From: Agarophyton chilense
Lineage: Eukaryota; Rhodophyta; Florideophyceae; Gracilariales; Gracilariaceae
Direction: 5' to 3'
Assembly: GCA_030374765.1 (NCBI GenBank)
Contig: JARGXX010000040.1
Span: forward strand, 1-64,000
Length of the DNA stretch: 64,000 nucleotides
The first letter of the stretch is position 1, and each line of letters starts with the position of its first letter. Positions 20,520-31,068 of this stretch are shown here, in pieces. The notes below the pieces were generated by a model that saw only the letters and a list, made by a program, of their open reading frames with translations, had not been told where the DNA came from and did not search any database. The translations under genes were made by a program, and so were the position numbers.

Positions 20520-20620
20520 CCATCAAAGCTCGGCCGGAGTTTCACATCTGATCACTCGTGTGTTCATAGCTGCAAAAGATACTTTTCGAGCAACGTTATA
20601 CTAGTATGTATCGTTTTTGA

Positions 20621-21112
20621 ATGGCAACGATACACGTGAGAGCTTTCCAACATGTACCTCTACCCCACTACAGGAGACAAGCCAGTGACCACCACAATCA
20701 CTTACTGTCCAACTGTGTTGATATCTCGAATCACTTTGTTTCCTTCGACGACACCAACTGCGGCAACTGCACCCAGAGCAACGCCGAGCGCATTTCGTTC
20801 TGCTTGTTCGTGTCATCTGCACCAGCTTCTGATTTGCATACGCATGTGCGTCTCTTGGAACCCAACGAATGCTGTCGTATGACAGACACCGGCGCCTTGC
20901 CATGCGGTCGACATCCATGCTGCCATGCGCTTCCCTCTGTTTTGGAACGAATATCAAATGCTGTTCAGTCCGCGATTTTGTTGGAGAGCAAAGCTCCTGA
21001 ATTCTTTCTGTTCTGGTTTATTGCGACAAAACTGGTCCAAGATGATTCACATCGCGTTCAAATTTTGGTTTTCACAGAGGATGGAAGCCAGTGTGCTTTT
21101 CGGCTGCGATGA
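20621..21112 (+). CDS. Hypothetical 163-aa protein in repeat R, copy R1
   Basis: This is the longest plus-strand frame in the first part of R. It is Cys/His-rich in the middle and hydrophobic near residue 130 (FFLFWFIATK). It is open at full length in R3 (30300-30791) and truncated by a frameshift in R2. No family is recognised. The opposite strand carries competing frames, including a 118-aa one and a short stretch with a globular look, so the coding strand is uncertain. Confidence 0.3.
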   Translation: MATIHVRAFQHVPLPHYRRQASDHHNHLLSNCVDISNHFVSFDDTNCGNCTQSNAERISFCLFVSSAPASDLHTHVRLLEPNECCRMTDTGALPCGRHPCCHALPSVLERISNAVQSAILLESKAPEFFLFWFIATKLVQDDSHRVQILVFTEDGSQCAFRLR

Positions 21113-21388
21113 GAGATGATGCTCCGTGACGAAAAACTTCGAGTACTTTCGGACACTAGATCGAATTGAAACAGATCACACTTTTCAGTACTTGGACGCT
21201 GGTGTCGCCGGCGAACACCGAGCTACCTTGCGTCTTTGCCATCAACGTTGGTCGAGAAATATCGCCCTCTGTGTGTTGAAGCGTTTCTCTCACCGTTCGT
21301 TCTGTGTACTTTACATGCGTTTCAATCCTTGCGTCTTCCCTCGAAATAAGCAAGGCATCTCACACAACAAACAACCCAATCGTTTAAT

Positions 21389-22380
21389 ATGGACAGTGAA
21401 CTTGTTGCACACCAGTTTTCGGGGTTTCTCTAGAGAAGGCGATTGCACTACACAAATCGCAGCAACCAAAACAGAAGAAGCTTAGATGAGTTTCCCCGCG
21501 CTCTCCGACTACCGCCGCTTGGAAACCCTCAAGCAGGGAGTCTTCCGAGCTTCCAATCTCTATTCGGCCGCCACGAAGAGTCAAGACTTCCATCCGGCCA
21601 TCGATTTGTTTCTCAACGACTATCGCCGCTTGGAATATCTCAACCGGGAAGTCTTCCGGGTTTCGAATCTTCATTTGGCCGCCCAGGCGATTCCAGACTT
21701 CCATCCGGCCATCAATCTAGATCTCTTCGACTGCCGCCGCTTGGAATATCTCAACCGGGAAGTCTTCCTGGTTTCGAATCTCTTTTCGGCCGCCCGGAAG
21801 ATTTAAGACTTGGATTCGGTCATCAACCCACTTCTTGCGATGTCCGTCGGAGTAGAAGTGGAACCGTTCGTCCCGTGTCTCTCGAATGGTTTCAGGAAGC
21901 AAGTTGCGCTTACCCCAACCAAGACTGCATTCCAGTCCCACGGAAATGAACAATACACGGAAATCCCACACCAAAACCGCCATGGGGGAACAGCGTGGCG
22001 AAGAGGCAACGTTCTGGAAGTACTTCAGGAACATAATAGCCCGGAAGAAGGAGCCCCAGAGATGGCACAGAGATTTTCTTCAGGCAAAATTCACCAATAT
22101 GCAGTTCATGTGCTTTGTTCTGCACCGCAAGCGTTGTATTACACGCAAGAAGTTCCCAACCAGTCTCCTGAGCACAACCTCCGTGAAGATTCGTTTTTGC
22201 CGGAGAGTAAAGCTCCTGCTGATTGCTCGGCTTTCCCAAATCATCGACAAGGACTCGAAAAACTTGGCATCACAGGCTCCCGTACCAAACGTCCCAAGAT
22301 TTTCCAGTGTGAGTAGTGTACGAAGTCGTTTGGTCGCAAGCATCATAAGGTGCGACACATCCAAGCCATTCATCGAAAAG
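21389..22380 (+). pseudogene. C2H2 zinc-finger gene with 37-aa repeats, copy R1 (broken)
   Basis: This is the R1 counterpart of the open gene at 31069-32055. It has the same N-terminal start (MDSELVAHQFSGFL), then TAG where R3 has AAG. Three 37-residue repeats of the RLPPLG...GSLP...FGR type follow at 21510-21840, and then a frameshift near 21915 relative to R3. The C2H2 finger is destroyed by TAG in place of the Trp codon between its two cysteines (CE*C). Three independent lesions show that this copy is dead. Confidence 0.7.
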
Positions 22381-22717
22381 TGAGTTACTTCAGCTTTCAC
22401 TGCGGATCTCAATCACGTCGGTCTTTTCTAACATTTCTCTTTGCAATTGCTTTTGAAACCATCTTCTTTGACATATTCATATTGGATCGGGTAGCCAGGT
22501 TTTGCAAAGAGCACTGATCGAATTCCACATGAAAACTGCTCATTAAGCTTTCGAGCATTTGCAATTTAGGCTGTACAAGATCTACTTTACGGAGATGGAG
22601 GATAATTTGAGCCATGTATGCGCAGAGCACCCCAATCGTCACAGTTTATCAACGGGTGTGAGGAAAGTATAGCTTGCGACTCTAGCCGTAATGTAGTAAG
22701 TTATCCACAAACTTCTA

Positions 22718-23521
22718 TCAGTGTTCTGTCGCCTGAAGGTTATGCTCAGGAGAACTGCTTGGAAACTTCTTGCGTGGAATACAACGCTTGCGGGGCAGAA
22801 CAAGGCACGGGAACTGCATATTGGTGAATGTTTTCTGAAGAAACCCCCTGTGAAATCTCTGGCGCTCCTTCTTCCAGACTATTATGTTCCTGAAGTACTT
22901 CCAGAACGTTGCCTCTTCGCCACACTTTTTCCTCATGGTGGCTGTTGTGTGGCATTTCCGTGGGACTGGAATGCAGTCTTGGTTGGGGTAAGCGCAACTT
23001 GCTTCCTGAGACAAATTGAGAGACACCGGACGAAAGGTCCCACTTCTACTCCGTTGGACATCACAAGAACTGGATTTATGGCCAAATCCAAGTCTTGAAT
23101 CTTCCGGGCGGCCAAATGAAGATTCCAAACTTGGGAGAGTTCTCGGTTGAGATGTTCTAAGCGGGTGTTCTCGGAGAGAGCTGGTTTGATACACGGATGG
23201 AATTCTTGAATCTTTCGGGCGGCCGGAGATGGATTCTAAGCGTGGAAGACTGCCCGTCTGAGGGTTTCCAAGCGGCGGTAGTTTAGTTGGAGAGCGGGGG
23301 GGAAACCCATCTGGGAGTCTTCTGTTTTCGTTGCTGCGATTTGGGTCGTGCAGCCCACATGCCGAAAGGCCTTGTGAGTAATTAGTATACCTATCTTGAT
23401 ACCGCTGGCAATCGTAAACTGAGAGAAATTCTCTAGTACGCGAAATAACAAGACACGCATTATAAGCTGTCTTCTTTTCCACACTTTTCTCGCGTTCTAT
23501 CAGGACGCAAGACCGGATCAT
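22718..23521 (-). CDS. Inverted partial copy of the zinc-finger gene, 267-aa ORF, copy R1
   Basis: This 267-residue minus-strand ORF faces the plus-strand zinc-finger gene. Residues about 55-265 are homologous to it: NRSNENRRLPDGF, then two repeats of the 37-residue RLPPLGNPQ...FGRPEDSRL type instead of three, then the CAYPNQDCIPVPRK and EEATFWKYFRNII segments. It stops before the zinc finger. The N-terminal 54 residues are unique, with MIRSCVLIEREKSVEKK. The ORF is intact and nearly identical in R3 (32429-33232), unlike the plus-strand copy, which is broken in R1. Function is unknown. Confidence 0.45.
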   Translation of the reverse strand: MIRSCVLIEREKSVEKKTAYNACLVISRTREFLSVYDCQRYQDRYTNYSQGLSACGLHDPNRSNENRRLPDGFPPRSPTKLPPLGNPQTGSLPRLESISGRPKDSRIPSVYQTSSLREHPLRTSQPRTLPSLESSFGRPEDSRLGFGHKSSSCDVQRSRSGTFRPVSLNLSQEASCAYPNQDCIPVPRKCHTTATMRKKCGEEATFWKYFRNIIVWKKERQRFHRGFLQKTFTNMQFPCLVLPRKRCIPRKKFPSSSPEHNLQATEH

Positions 23522-24916
23522 GTCCTCAAAAGACGGAGAAAGAAACCTCGGTCACGAAATCATAGGAAAGGGTGATGTAGTCCACACCACACGATAACAA
23601 AGAAGAAGCGAGCTGTCCTAAACATAGTAGCGTTGCTATATTTTTGTTACGTTGTGAATGGCAATTATTTCTTGGAAAGACATTTGCTCCGAGTGGCGGA
23701 CGCATGTTGAGTGGTCCGAAACTCCGCCACCATGGCGAAAGTCCACCGTGTGCGCCAACCAATCTGCGGATTATTTGATATACTTGCTTGCACCAGAGGC
23801 TGTCGATGGTCAAATTTAGCAAATCTGGAGATAAGATGCGCCTGCAACTGCACGCGGTCGCAACTGTACAAATGCGCCCTGAAATGGTTTCAGCGCAGCT
23901 TGGCCACAGAACAGATAAAACTCCGACCAACTTCCACACTAGCTTCGACCGTTGAAAAGGATCAGGCGGCGAGCGCGGAGCCCGCGCCCGCAACAGCATT
24001 GTTTACCTTACCCACCGCACTTGGAAAGTGAACGATTGAAGCGGCAACCCTTGCGTCCGCCGGCTGTTGTTGTTGGAATGTTTTCTCTCTCAGGACACGG
24101 TCTGACGCGCCAAGAGGGCACCAGAACTCCTTCAACTAAAAGGGCTATGTACCTCGTGCCCAGCTTTCAGTGGCGCAATCTTCATCTAGCACCTTGGACG
24201 TCCCGGTCGAGCTTTGACGACAATGGTCTCGAGAACGGCGACAAACGTAGTAGTTGTGGTCCAAATTCGTTTCGGAGCCGCCATTCAAGTTCGACTCGAC
24301 AAATCCTGTGTTAATTCCCATCGCTATTTGTCTGTAGGATCAGCCGCCCCATTCCTATTCAAGCGCTCCCGATGCAAGATTGTAGCCTAGCATCGCCTTA
24401 CCTGCCAACCACTACAATGTATTTGAATTTCATCTAACCGTTTAGAACCAGAACCCAGCCGACTATTGCTCATCCCGACGCACTAAGGTTACTGAAACTA
24501 CGCTCTTGTCTCCACTACACTACAGAGCGCCAAGCTCTGGTACGTTCTGAAGAATTGAGAAGAGTACCTGTACAATTTGAGACAAGAAAGTCATGCCCAG
24601 GTCTCTCTATGCCACGGGCACCAGCGACACACTGTACCGCATCCACGCACACCGGCCTTGTATAATTGTGTGGTACATGACGATCAACCCAAGTACTACC
24701 AGACTGCAGTGAAACAAACAGAAGACTTGGAATAACTTACACCCAGTCAATGGTGAACGGGCATTGGCGCGCATTTCTGATTTTCGGCATGAACCTAAGC
24801 GCGTAGGGACACAGCATAAAATCAAAAGCAGTGGGCACTGGGTTGGGAAACCAAAGAGGACGGCGTTGAGCGTGCAGGAGGGAAGCGGCAAAACCAAAAC
24901 CTGTGCTGGACAAGTG

Positions 24917-25906
24917 TTAATACATGCTACTGACCTGTCGCGATACCATCACGAGATTTCACAGAAAACCCTCGAACTGTTTTACAACAGCACTGTTGTG
25001 GGCTCTATGAATATCAACCGTACTGCTGGAAGAGTACGCTGAATTTCTCAGAAGAATTTGTGTTTTCCTGAACAACGATGAAGGACATGGACGCCCGATG
25101 TGGAATGTCAGTTAAGCCTAAGCCAAAAGGGCACGCCACAACGATCGAAAAGACCCCGGCCTCGATCGAGCAAACCAAAGTCGATGGCAGAATAGACAGG
25201 AGCGGAGAAAGATGATCAAGCCCCGGCCTGTGCTGAACAACTATTTATGAGCGTTCCAAATCTACAGCGGTTGCCCTACGAGATGTGAGACAGTCAGTAC
25301 ACTAAACTGTTTTAAATGTGCACCGTTTCGGCCAACTTTGAGCACGCATATACGGCCCATTGATCGCATTCTCACCCACCGGGACATTTTAAGTTTCCAA
25401 CAAATGATGTCACACTGGCCAATCCGTTTCCTCTTTAGAACACTTGCTGCAGTGTCACCTGCAAAACTGCTTGATATCCACATTTGCGCCAGCTCATGAA
25501 TACAGTTTGCTTTCGCTACGCTCGGGAGGAAGTATACCAGTACGGAAGGTACGCAATCCCCGTAGACAAACGCAAGTGCTGCACGTAAACAGTTGCCCAT
25601 CTGCCAGTTTCAGATACGCTGCCGAATCAGCATCTGTTCAGATGCAGTCGAGGGACAAAGAGGTTGGAGACGGAAAGGTTACGGTGCACGTTTCTGTGCT
25701 TGGGGCACAGTCGCCAACAACATGTACATTTTACCAAAGCTGATATCATCCATCACGTTAAGCACTATCTGTCTATGGATGTCCATTATTGCTTCCAAAG
25801 CGCACAGCTTTCCATCAAGCCTAAATTCCGTTCCCCCGCTAAGTAATCGCTCCCAATTCTGTAAACTGCACCCACAACGCAAATTCTGTACCATCTTCGA
25901 ATCGCG
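24917..25906. other. Unassigned sequence between R1 and R2
   Basis: About 1 kb without a recognisable gene. Short open frames occur on both strands. One minus-strand frame (25262-25600) contains SSFAGDTAASVLKR, which resembles SSVFAGDTSVQVLK on the minus strand of R1 (21156-21353). This suggests that a diverged relative of part of R lies here. Confidence 0.35.
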
Positions 25907-26684
25907 TTTCACATCTGATCACTCGTGTGTTCATAGCTGCAAAAGATACTTTTCGAGCAACGTTATAGTAGTATGTATCGTTTTTGAATGGCAACGATAC
26001 ACGTGAGAGCTTTCCAACATGTACCTCTACCCCACTACAGGAGACAAGCCAGTGACCACCACAATCACTTACTGTCCAACTGTGTTGATATCTCGAATCA
26101 CTTTGTTTCCTTCGACGACACCAACTGCGGCAACTGCACCCAGAGCAACGCCGAGCGCATTTCGTTCTGCTTGTTCGTGTCATCTGCACCAGCTTCTGAT
26201 TTGCATACGCATGTGCGTCTCTTGGAACCCAACGAATGCTGTCGTATGACAGACACCAGCGTCTTGCCATGCGGTCGACATCCATGCTGACATGCGCTTT
26301 CCCTCCGTTTTGGAACGAATATCAACGGCTGTTCAGTCCGTGATTTTGTTGGAGAGCACAGCTCCTGAAGTTCTTTCTGTTCTGGTTTATTGACACAAAA
26401 CTGGTCCAAGATGATTCACACCGCGTTCAAATTTTGGTTTTCACAGAGGATGGAAACCAGTGTGCTCTTTGGCTGCGATGAGAGATGATGCTCCGTGACG
26501 AAAAACTTCGAGTACTTTCGGATACTAGATCGAAGTGAAACGGATCACACTTTTCAGTACTTGGTCGCTGGTGTCGCCGGCGAACACCGAGCTACCTTGC
26601 GGCTTTGCCATCAACGTTGGTCGAGAAATATCGTCCTCTGTGTGTTGAAGCGTTTCTCTCACCGTGCGTTCTGTGTACTTTACA
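25907..26684. repeat. Repeat R, copy R2 (partial)
   Basis: A 0.78-kb truncated copy of the first part of R. It begins GTTTCACATCTGATCAC as in R1 and ends abruptly after 'GTGTACTTTACAT', where an unrelated ORF begins. The 163-aa frame is cut to 100 residues by a shift near 26285. Confidence 0.9.
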
Positions 26685-27177
26685 TCATCAACTCGACCAT
26701 CAGAATCACGCCGTTCGTCATGCCGCTTGGACAGAAATTGCGCGCTTGCTCCATGATGCCACTCCGCATCCGCGCCTGGCGCACGCCATCCTTTCCCCGC
26801 TTCTTGCCGTGCTCCATCACCCTCACGAATATCACTTTGAAGTAGTCGCCGCCCTACTTCCCGACTTGCTCTCGTCCCTGTGCGCATCCGATCAGCCCAA
26901 TTTCACCGCTCATCACACCACGCTCATGTGCGCCGTCATGGACGCCGTCTCTTTGCTCAACAAACCCAACCACGCACTGGAAAACCTTCTTACGGTCTTG
27001 CGCGACGAGCAGTACGCCCGCATAATGCCCCGGCACGCTGCCAACCGCGCGCACTCGTTTCTTAGCACTGCTCTCTCTCTTGCCTGCGATCCCCTGATTT
27101 GGACACCCAACCCAACCTTCGTTCGGCAGTGTGGAAAAGCGCGCAGTATGCTTTGCGGTGCAGACGGAATTTGACAG
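26685..27177 (+). pseudogene. Unrecognised helical ORF fragment, plus-strand copy
   Basis: The plus-strand frame from R2 through 27174 encodes a Leu/Ala/His-rich stretch of about 130 residues that looks all-helical: ILSPLLAVLHHPHEYHF, VVAALLPDLLSSL, TTLMCAVMDAVSLLNK, LLTVLRDEQYARIM. HEAT/ARM-like packing is possible, but no family is recognised. The last 70 bp are an RBR B-pocket fragment. An inverted copy lies at 28151-28549 with the frame still open (28231-28602). Both copies lack a credible start and stop of their own, so both are probably fragments of a host gene. Confidence 0.4.
26780..27177. repeat. Inverted repeat arm 1 around the RBR fragment
   Basis: 398 bp, near-identical to the reverse complement of 28151-28549. 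It starts at GCACGCCATC and ends at ATTTGACAG. The spacer between the arms is 973 bp and contains the RBR B/C copy. Confidence 0.9.
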
Positions 27178-28217
27178 AACTGCCTTCGGTTGCAATCGGA
27201 TATGTACATCCCTACGGAGCGCTACAACTGTCTGCTGCACCAAACTCACCTTCAGACCTCCATGTCGTCCCCATCGGTACCTTGCGACACATTACCATCT
27301 TCCGCATCTCCTGAATCGGTCTCTGTACTTCTCACAACTCAACCTGATCTTCCGATGACTTCTTGCACCTCCCGCCGCACTGCGGTACATCTTGCGTCGA
27401 CAACCGGCCCGTCGAAACTCAGTGGTCGATACCGTCTTCTCTCCCGGCTTCTGTGACTCACTGCAACATTTCCGATAGGACTTTCTCCAAAGGCGAATGG
27501 TGACCGAGTACCCGGTGTCATTGAACCCAGATCGTTGCCTTGACTTCTCCGCACGCTGTGCTGTCGACTCAGAGCCATATTCCTCGTGGACGGTGACATG
27601 GGAGAAACAAAAATCGATCCGATTTGTTTTGGGGATCTTTGTGTCTTCATGATGCGCATAGCACTCTGCAATAATTTACGATCAATATCCCCAAACATTT
27701 TCTTTTGTTCCCTTCCCTGACGGCGGCTTGCCCGTCTGGAAAGGTCATTCAAACCTTCTGAAGCTTGGTCGTCTGCCTTACTTGCTCGCAATGCTTCCGC
27801 TAATCTCTTTGCATCTCGGCCTTCAATATCTTCGCCCGTCAGTACGATGAAGTTGCTCATGTAAGGCACAAACACTTCGTTATAGAAGCGAATGATATCG
27901 CCTGTCTCTTCAGTCGTCGATTCCGGTCGTGGCCCACTATCATCTGCAGCATCTTCCGCCAACAAATGCCCGAAATCTCCGAGAAAAATGTTATGGGACA
28001 CTGGTGGAGAATTGCTCCGAAATGTGGGATCACTTGTGTGCTCCAATTGATTGTAGTGCCACACGATATGGCGGAACTGCAGTTGGATATGTTGGATCTT
28101 GGCCACGCCATCTATCACAAACAGGATGATCAAGTCAATATGTCTGTTGACTGTCAAATTCCATCTGCACCACAGAGCATACTGCACGCTTTTCCACACT
28201 GCCGAACGAAGGTTGGT
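27176..28217. repeat. Direct repeat copy 2 (RBR B/C region)
   Basis: This matches 17486-18526 in the same orientation. It overlaps inverted-repeat arm 2 at its right end. Confidence 0.92.
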
Positions 28218-28262
28218 TTGGGTGTCCAAATCAGGGGATCGCAGGCAAGAGAGAGAGAGCAT
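27339..28262 (-). pseudogene. RBR pocket protein, 5'-truncated copy 2 (B pocket and C-terminus)
   Basis: An open frame of 307 codons on the minus strand. The first 15 residues come from the neighbouring inverted-repeat sequence. From TNLRSAVWKSVQYALW onward it is the RBR B pocket (RHIDLIILFVIDGVAKIQ; DIIRFYNEVFVPYM). It then has a charged Arg/Gln-rich stretch and the C-terminal region IFVSPMSPSTRNM, with S/T-P sites including MTPGTRSPF. Unlike copy 1, the codon after 'NMALS' is CGA rather than TGA, so the C-terminus is intact to VIGRSG. The N domain, the A pocket and the first B-pocket helix are missing, so it cannot form a pocket. I infer a duplicated fragment. Confidence 0.75.
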
Positions 28263-28549
28263 TGCTAAGCAACGAGTGCGCGCGGTTGGCAGCGTGCCGG
28301 GGCATTATGCGGGCGTACTGCTCGTCGCGCAAGACCGTGAGAAGGGTTTCGAGTGCATGGTTGGGTTTGTTGAGCAAAGAGACGGCGTCCATGACGGCGC
28401 ACATGAGCGTGGTGTGATGAGCGGTGAAATTGGGCTGATCGGATGCGCGCAGGGACGAGAGCAAGTCGGGAAGTAGGGCGGCGACTACTTCAAAGTGATT
28501 TTCGTGAAGGTGATGGAGCACGGCAAGAAGCGCGGAAAGGATGGCGTGC
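28151..28549. repeat. Inverted repeat arm 2 around the RBR fragment
   Basis: Reverse complement of arm 1 (26780-27177). It begins CTGTCAAATTCC inside the RBR B pocket and continues into the helical ORF fragment (minus strand, open 28602-28231). Confidence 0.9.
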
Positions 28550-28842
28550 GTATGAATGTCGACAGCTAGTGACAGGATGCCATGTAATGCGCACGCGAGC
28601 ACTTACGTGCCCTGACGCCCGTTCCAACTTGCATTCGTAGTTAGTGCCTTTACATGAGCAATTACTATTGTCTACATAAACACAGCAAGATGAATCTGCA
28701 GGTCATCTGACTACACGGACGCCGGGGCACCCAAGTTGTCTAAGAAACATAGCTACAGTTGTTACCCCGCTCAATACTTAGTTATGGGCCCAGCACCAGC
28801 CTCATCCTCCGGCACGCGCAGCCGTCCACGTTTTTCTTAGGA

Positions 28843-30228
28843 CCTGAAAAACGTCCTGTGGACTGACGGCAAAGGCAACCAGGAAGATTACGCAAAGTCA
28901 GTGGCACTATAAGACTTCATTTCACGAGAAATTGCCCGACTCAAAATCGAACAAGATGGCGTTACCGATTCGCAGAACAATTCTGAAGAGCCAGCTGTAT
29001 GGAAGGTCTCGAGATCTGCGTTCTACGATCAGTGACGAAGATGTTGCTTCAGATGAAGAAGCCGACAAGATCGTCAAAACCATCTATAAGTGAGATTCGC
29101 TGTCTGTTGTCAGTGAGGTTTATGGGAACTTTATCACGCTTCTGAATATGAAGCGCTCCGGCAATTAAACGTTCCCCAATTTCGAACTTAGATTAGATGC
29201 TTCGGCGTCTAAGTTTCACGCTCAATCTGAATCCGCCAAGTTGCCAGAGTCGCTGACAGCCTTCATGCTTTTGAAAAACTCAGCTGTCGACAATGGGCAG
29301 CGTGTCTCGGTGCTTGCGGCGACATCAACGAACAGCACTTTGACTGCTACTGCGACGACGACGGATTACCTCAACACTATGTCGTATGAGAAAATGGCGT
29401 CTGTCTTTCGCCAGTGTGATGAAGTCCCTCATGCACACTCTATCGGCTCCCCACAGCCGCTTTCAATCGCTGCCAATGCAGCACAGCTCCTGCCGCGCAA
29501 CTAGAACCGCCCCGACCGTCGCAACAAGGGTAGACTCCTTTCCATGCGCTATCCTTGTGACATTTTCAAGAAGTTTGGTCAACGGAAAAAGAACCACAAC
29601 CCGGATGGTTCCTTACCCTCCCATGTGCGCTGCCTCGACTCCCCAGCTCCATCGCTGAACACGTCGCCGCCGAACAAGTATGGACAGCAGAATGATGCCC
29701 CGAAGAAGGTTGTTTCTTTTAACTGTGCCACCATGACCAGTTCAACGGCAGCTGTCTCCGCAAATCCCGCGCCTGCCCGTCTCGGTCCTCTCCTAGATGA
29801 CGGCGCACCGTACAGTGCCAGCGGACAAGTCGAGCTGCATCTCCTGTCTATCGAACTCGGATTGGCTCCCGACACTCCACATGAAACGATTCCTGCATCG
29901 CTCAACGGCCACACCAGGTAGCAATATGACGTGGGTGCTCATGCAAGCCTCCAGCGCAGCATTCTTGGCTAGATAGTCCTGCGCGCCAAGTCTGACCTCG
30001 GAAATGACATCAACATCACCCACTTAGTGCTCGAAGGATCATCGCAGTGGGTGATCGGGAGAAATGTCACCCCCAAGGCGAACATTGTTCATTTTGGTAT
30101 GAACGCTCTGTGCTTCGATGCCAACGGCGCGAACGATCCTTTGAAAATCGTTGATGACGGCTTCCTATCCTATATCTCTGTAGAACGCTTCGCATCATCC
30201 AAAGGATACCTTGTATTTACTCTCTACT
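28843..30228 (+). pseudogene. RC-D-type copia gag/protease relic on the plus strand
   Basis: Fragments match RC-D Gag in order. WTDGKGNQEDY is at the start. LPESLTAFMLLKNSAVDNGQRVSV is at 29241-29504. The zinc-knuckle region, with HNPDGSLPSHV, is at 29544-29921, but the first knuckle motif is degraded (YPCDIFKKFGQ). The protease DGSSQWVIGRNV, with about 45 further residues, is at 30027-30230. Multiple stops separate the pieces. The relic is on the strand opposite to RC-D copy 1, is clearly diverged from it, and ends exactly where R3 begins. Confidence 0.78.
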
Positions 30229-30299
30229 GATCACTCGTGTGTTCATAGCTACAAAAGATACTTTTCGAGCAACGTTAAAGTAGTATGTATCGTTTTTGA

Positions 30300-30791
30300 A
30301 TGGCAACGAAACAAGTGAGGGCATTCCAACATGTACCTCTACCCCACTACAGGAGACAAGCCAGTGACCACCACAATCACTTACTGTCCAACTGTGTTGA
30401 TATCTCGAATCACTTTGTTTCCTTCGACGACACCAACTGCGGCAACTGCACCCAGAGCAACGCCGAGCGCATTTCGTTCTGCTTGTTCGTGTCATCTGCA
30501 CCAGCTTCTGATTTGCATACGCATGTGCGTCTCTTGGAACCCAACGAATGCTGTCGTATGACAGACACCGGCGCCTTGCCATGCGGTCGACATCCATGCT
30601 GCCATGCGCTTCCCTCTGTTTTGCAACGAATATCAAATGCTGTTCAGTCCGTGATTTTGTTGGAGAGCACAGCTCCTGAATTCTTTCTGTTCTGGTTTAT
30701 TGCGACAAAACTGGTCCAAGATGATTCACACCGCGTTCAAATTTTGGTTTTCACAGAGAATGGAAACCAGTGTGCTTTTCGGCTGCGATGA
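30300..30791 (+). CDS. Hypothetical 163-aa protein in repeat R, copy R3
   Basis: Same frame and length as 20621-21112, with a few substitutions. No domain is recognised. See the R1 copy for the strand ambiguity. Confidence 0.3.
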   Translation: MATKQVRAFQHVPLPHYRRQASDHHNHLLSNCVDISNHFVSFDDTNCGNCTQSNAERISFCLFVSSAPASDLHTHVRLLEPNECCRMTDTGALPCGRHPCCHALPSVLQRISNAVQSVILLESTAPEFFLFWFIATKLVQDDSHRVQILVFTENGNQCAFRLR

Positions 30792-31068
30792 GAGATGATG
30801 CTCCGTGACGAAAAACTTCGAGTACTTTCGGACACTAGATCGAAGTGAAACAGATCACACTTTTCAGTACTTGGACGCTGGTGTCGCCGGCGAACACCGA
30901 GCTACCTTGCGTCTTTGCCATCAAAGTTGGTCGAGAAATATCGCCCTCTGTGTGTTGAAGCGTTTCTCTCACCGTTCGTTCTGTGTACTTTACATGCGTT
31001 TTCACTCCTTGCGTCTTCCCTCGAAATAAGCAAGGCATCTCACACAACAAACAACCCAATCGTTTAAT

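Larger units (their letters stand above)
20541..24916. repeat. Repeat R, copy R1
   Basis: This copy matches R3 (30229-34557) over its full length, and R2 (25907-26684) over the first 0.78 kb. It carries an unrecognised 163-aa frame, a plus-strand zinc-finger gene (broken here), an inverted partial copy of that gene, and a conserved non-repetitive tail. It differs from R3 by about 240 bp extra near 23755-23990 and by lacking the 230-bp insertion at 34109-34338. Confidence 0.9.

Noticed and set aside
25262-25340. F-box-like peptide on the plus strand
   Set aside because: Only a short LP-x-E-M-like match, followed at once by an in-frame stop.
29000-30228. Novel host gene on the plus strand
   Set aside because: Segments match RC-D Gag and protease in order (LPESLTAFMLL, HNPDGSLPSH, QWVIGRNV), so it is a retroelement relic.
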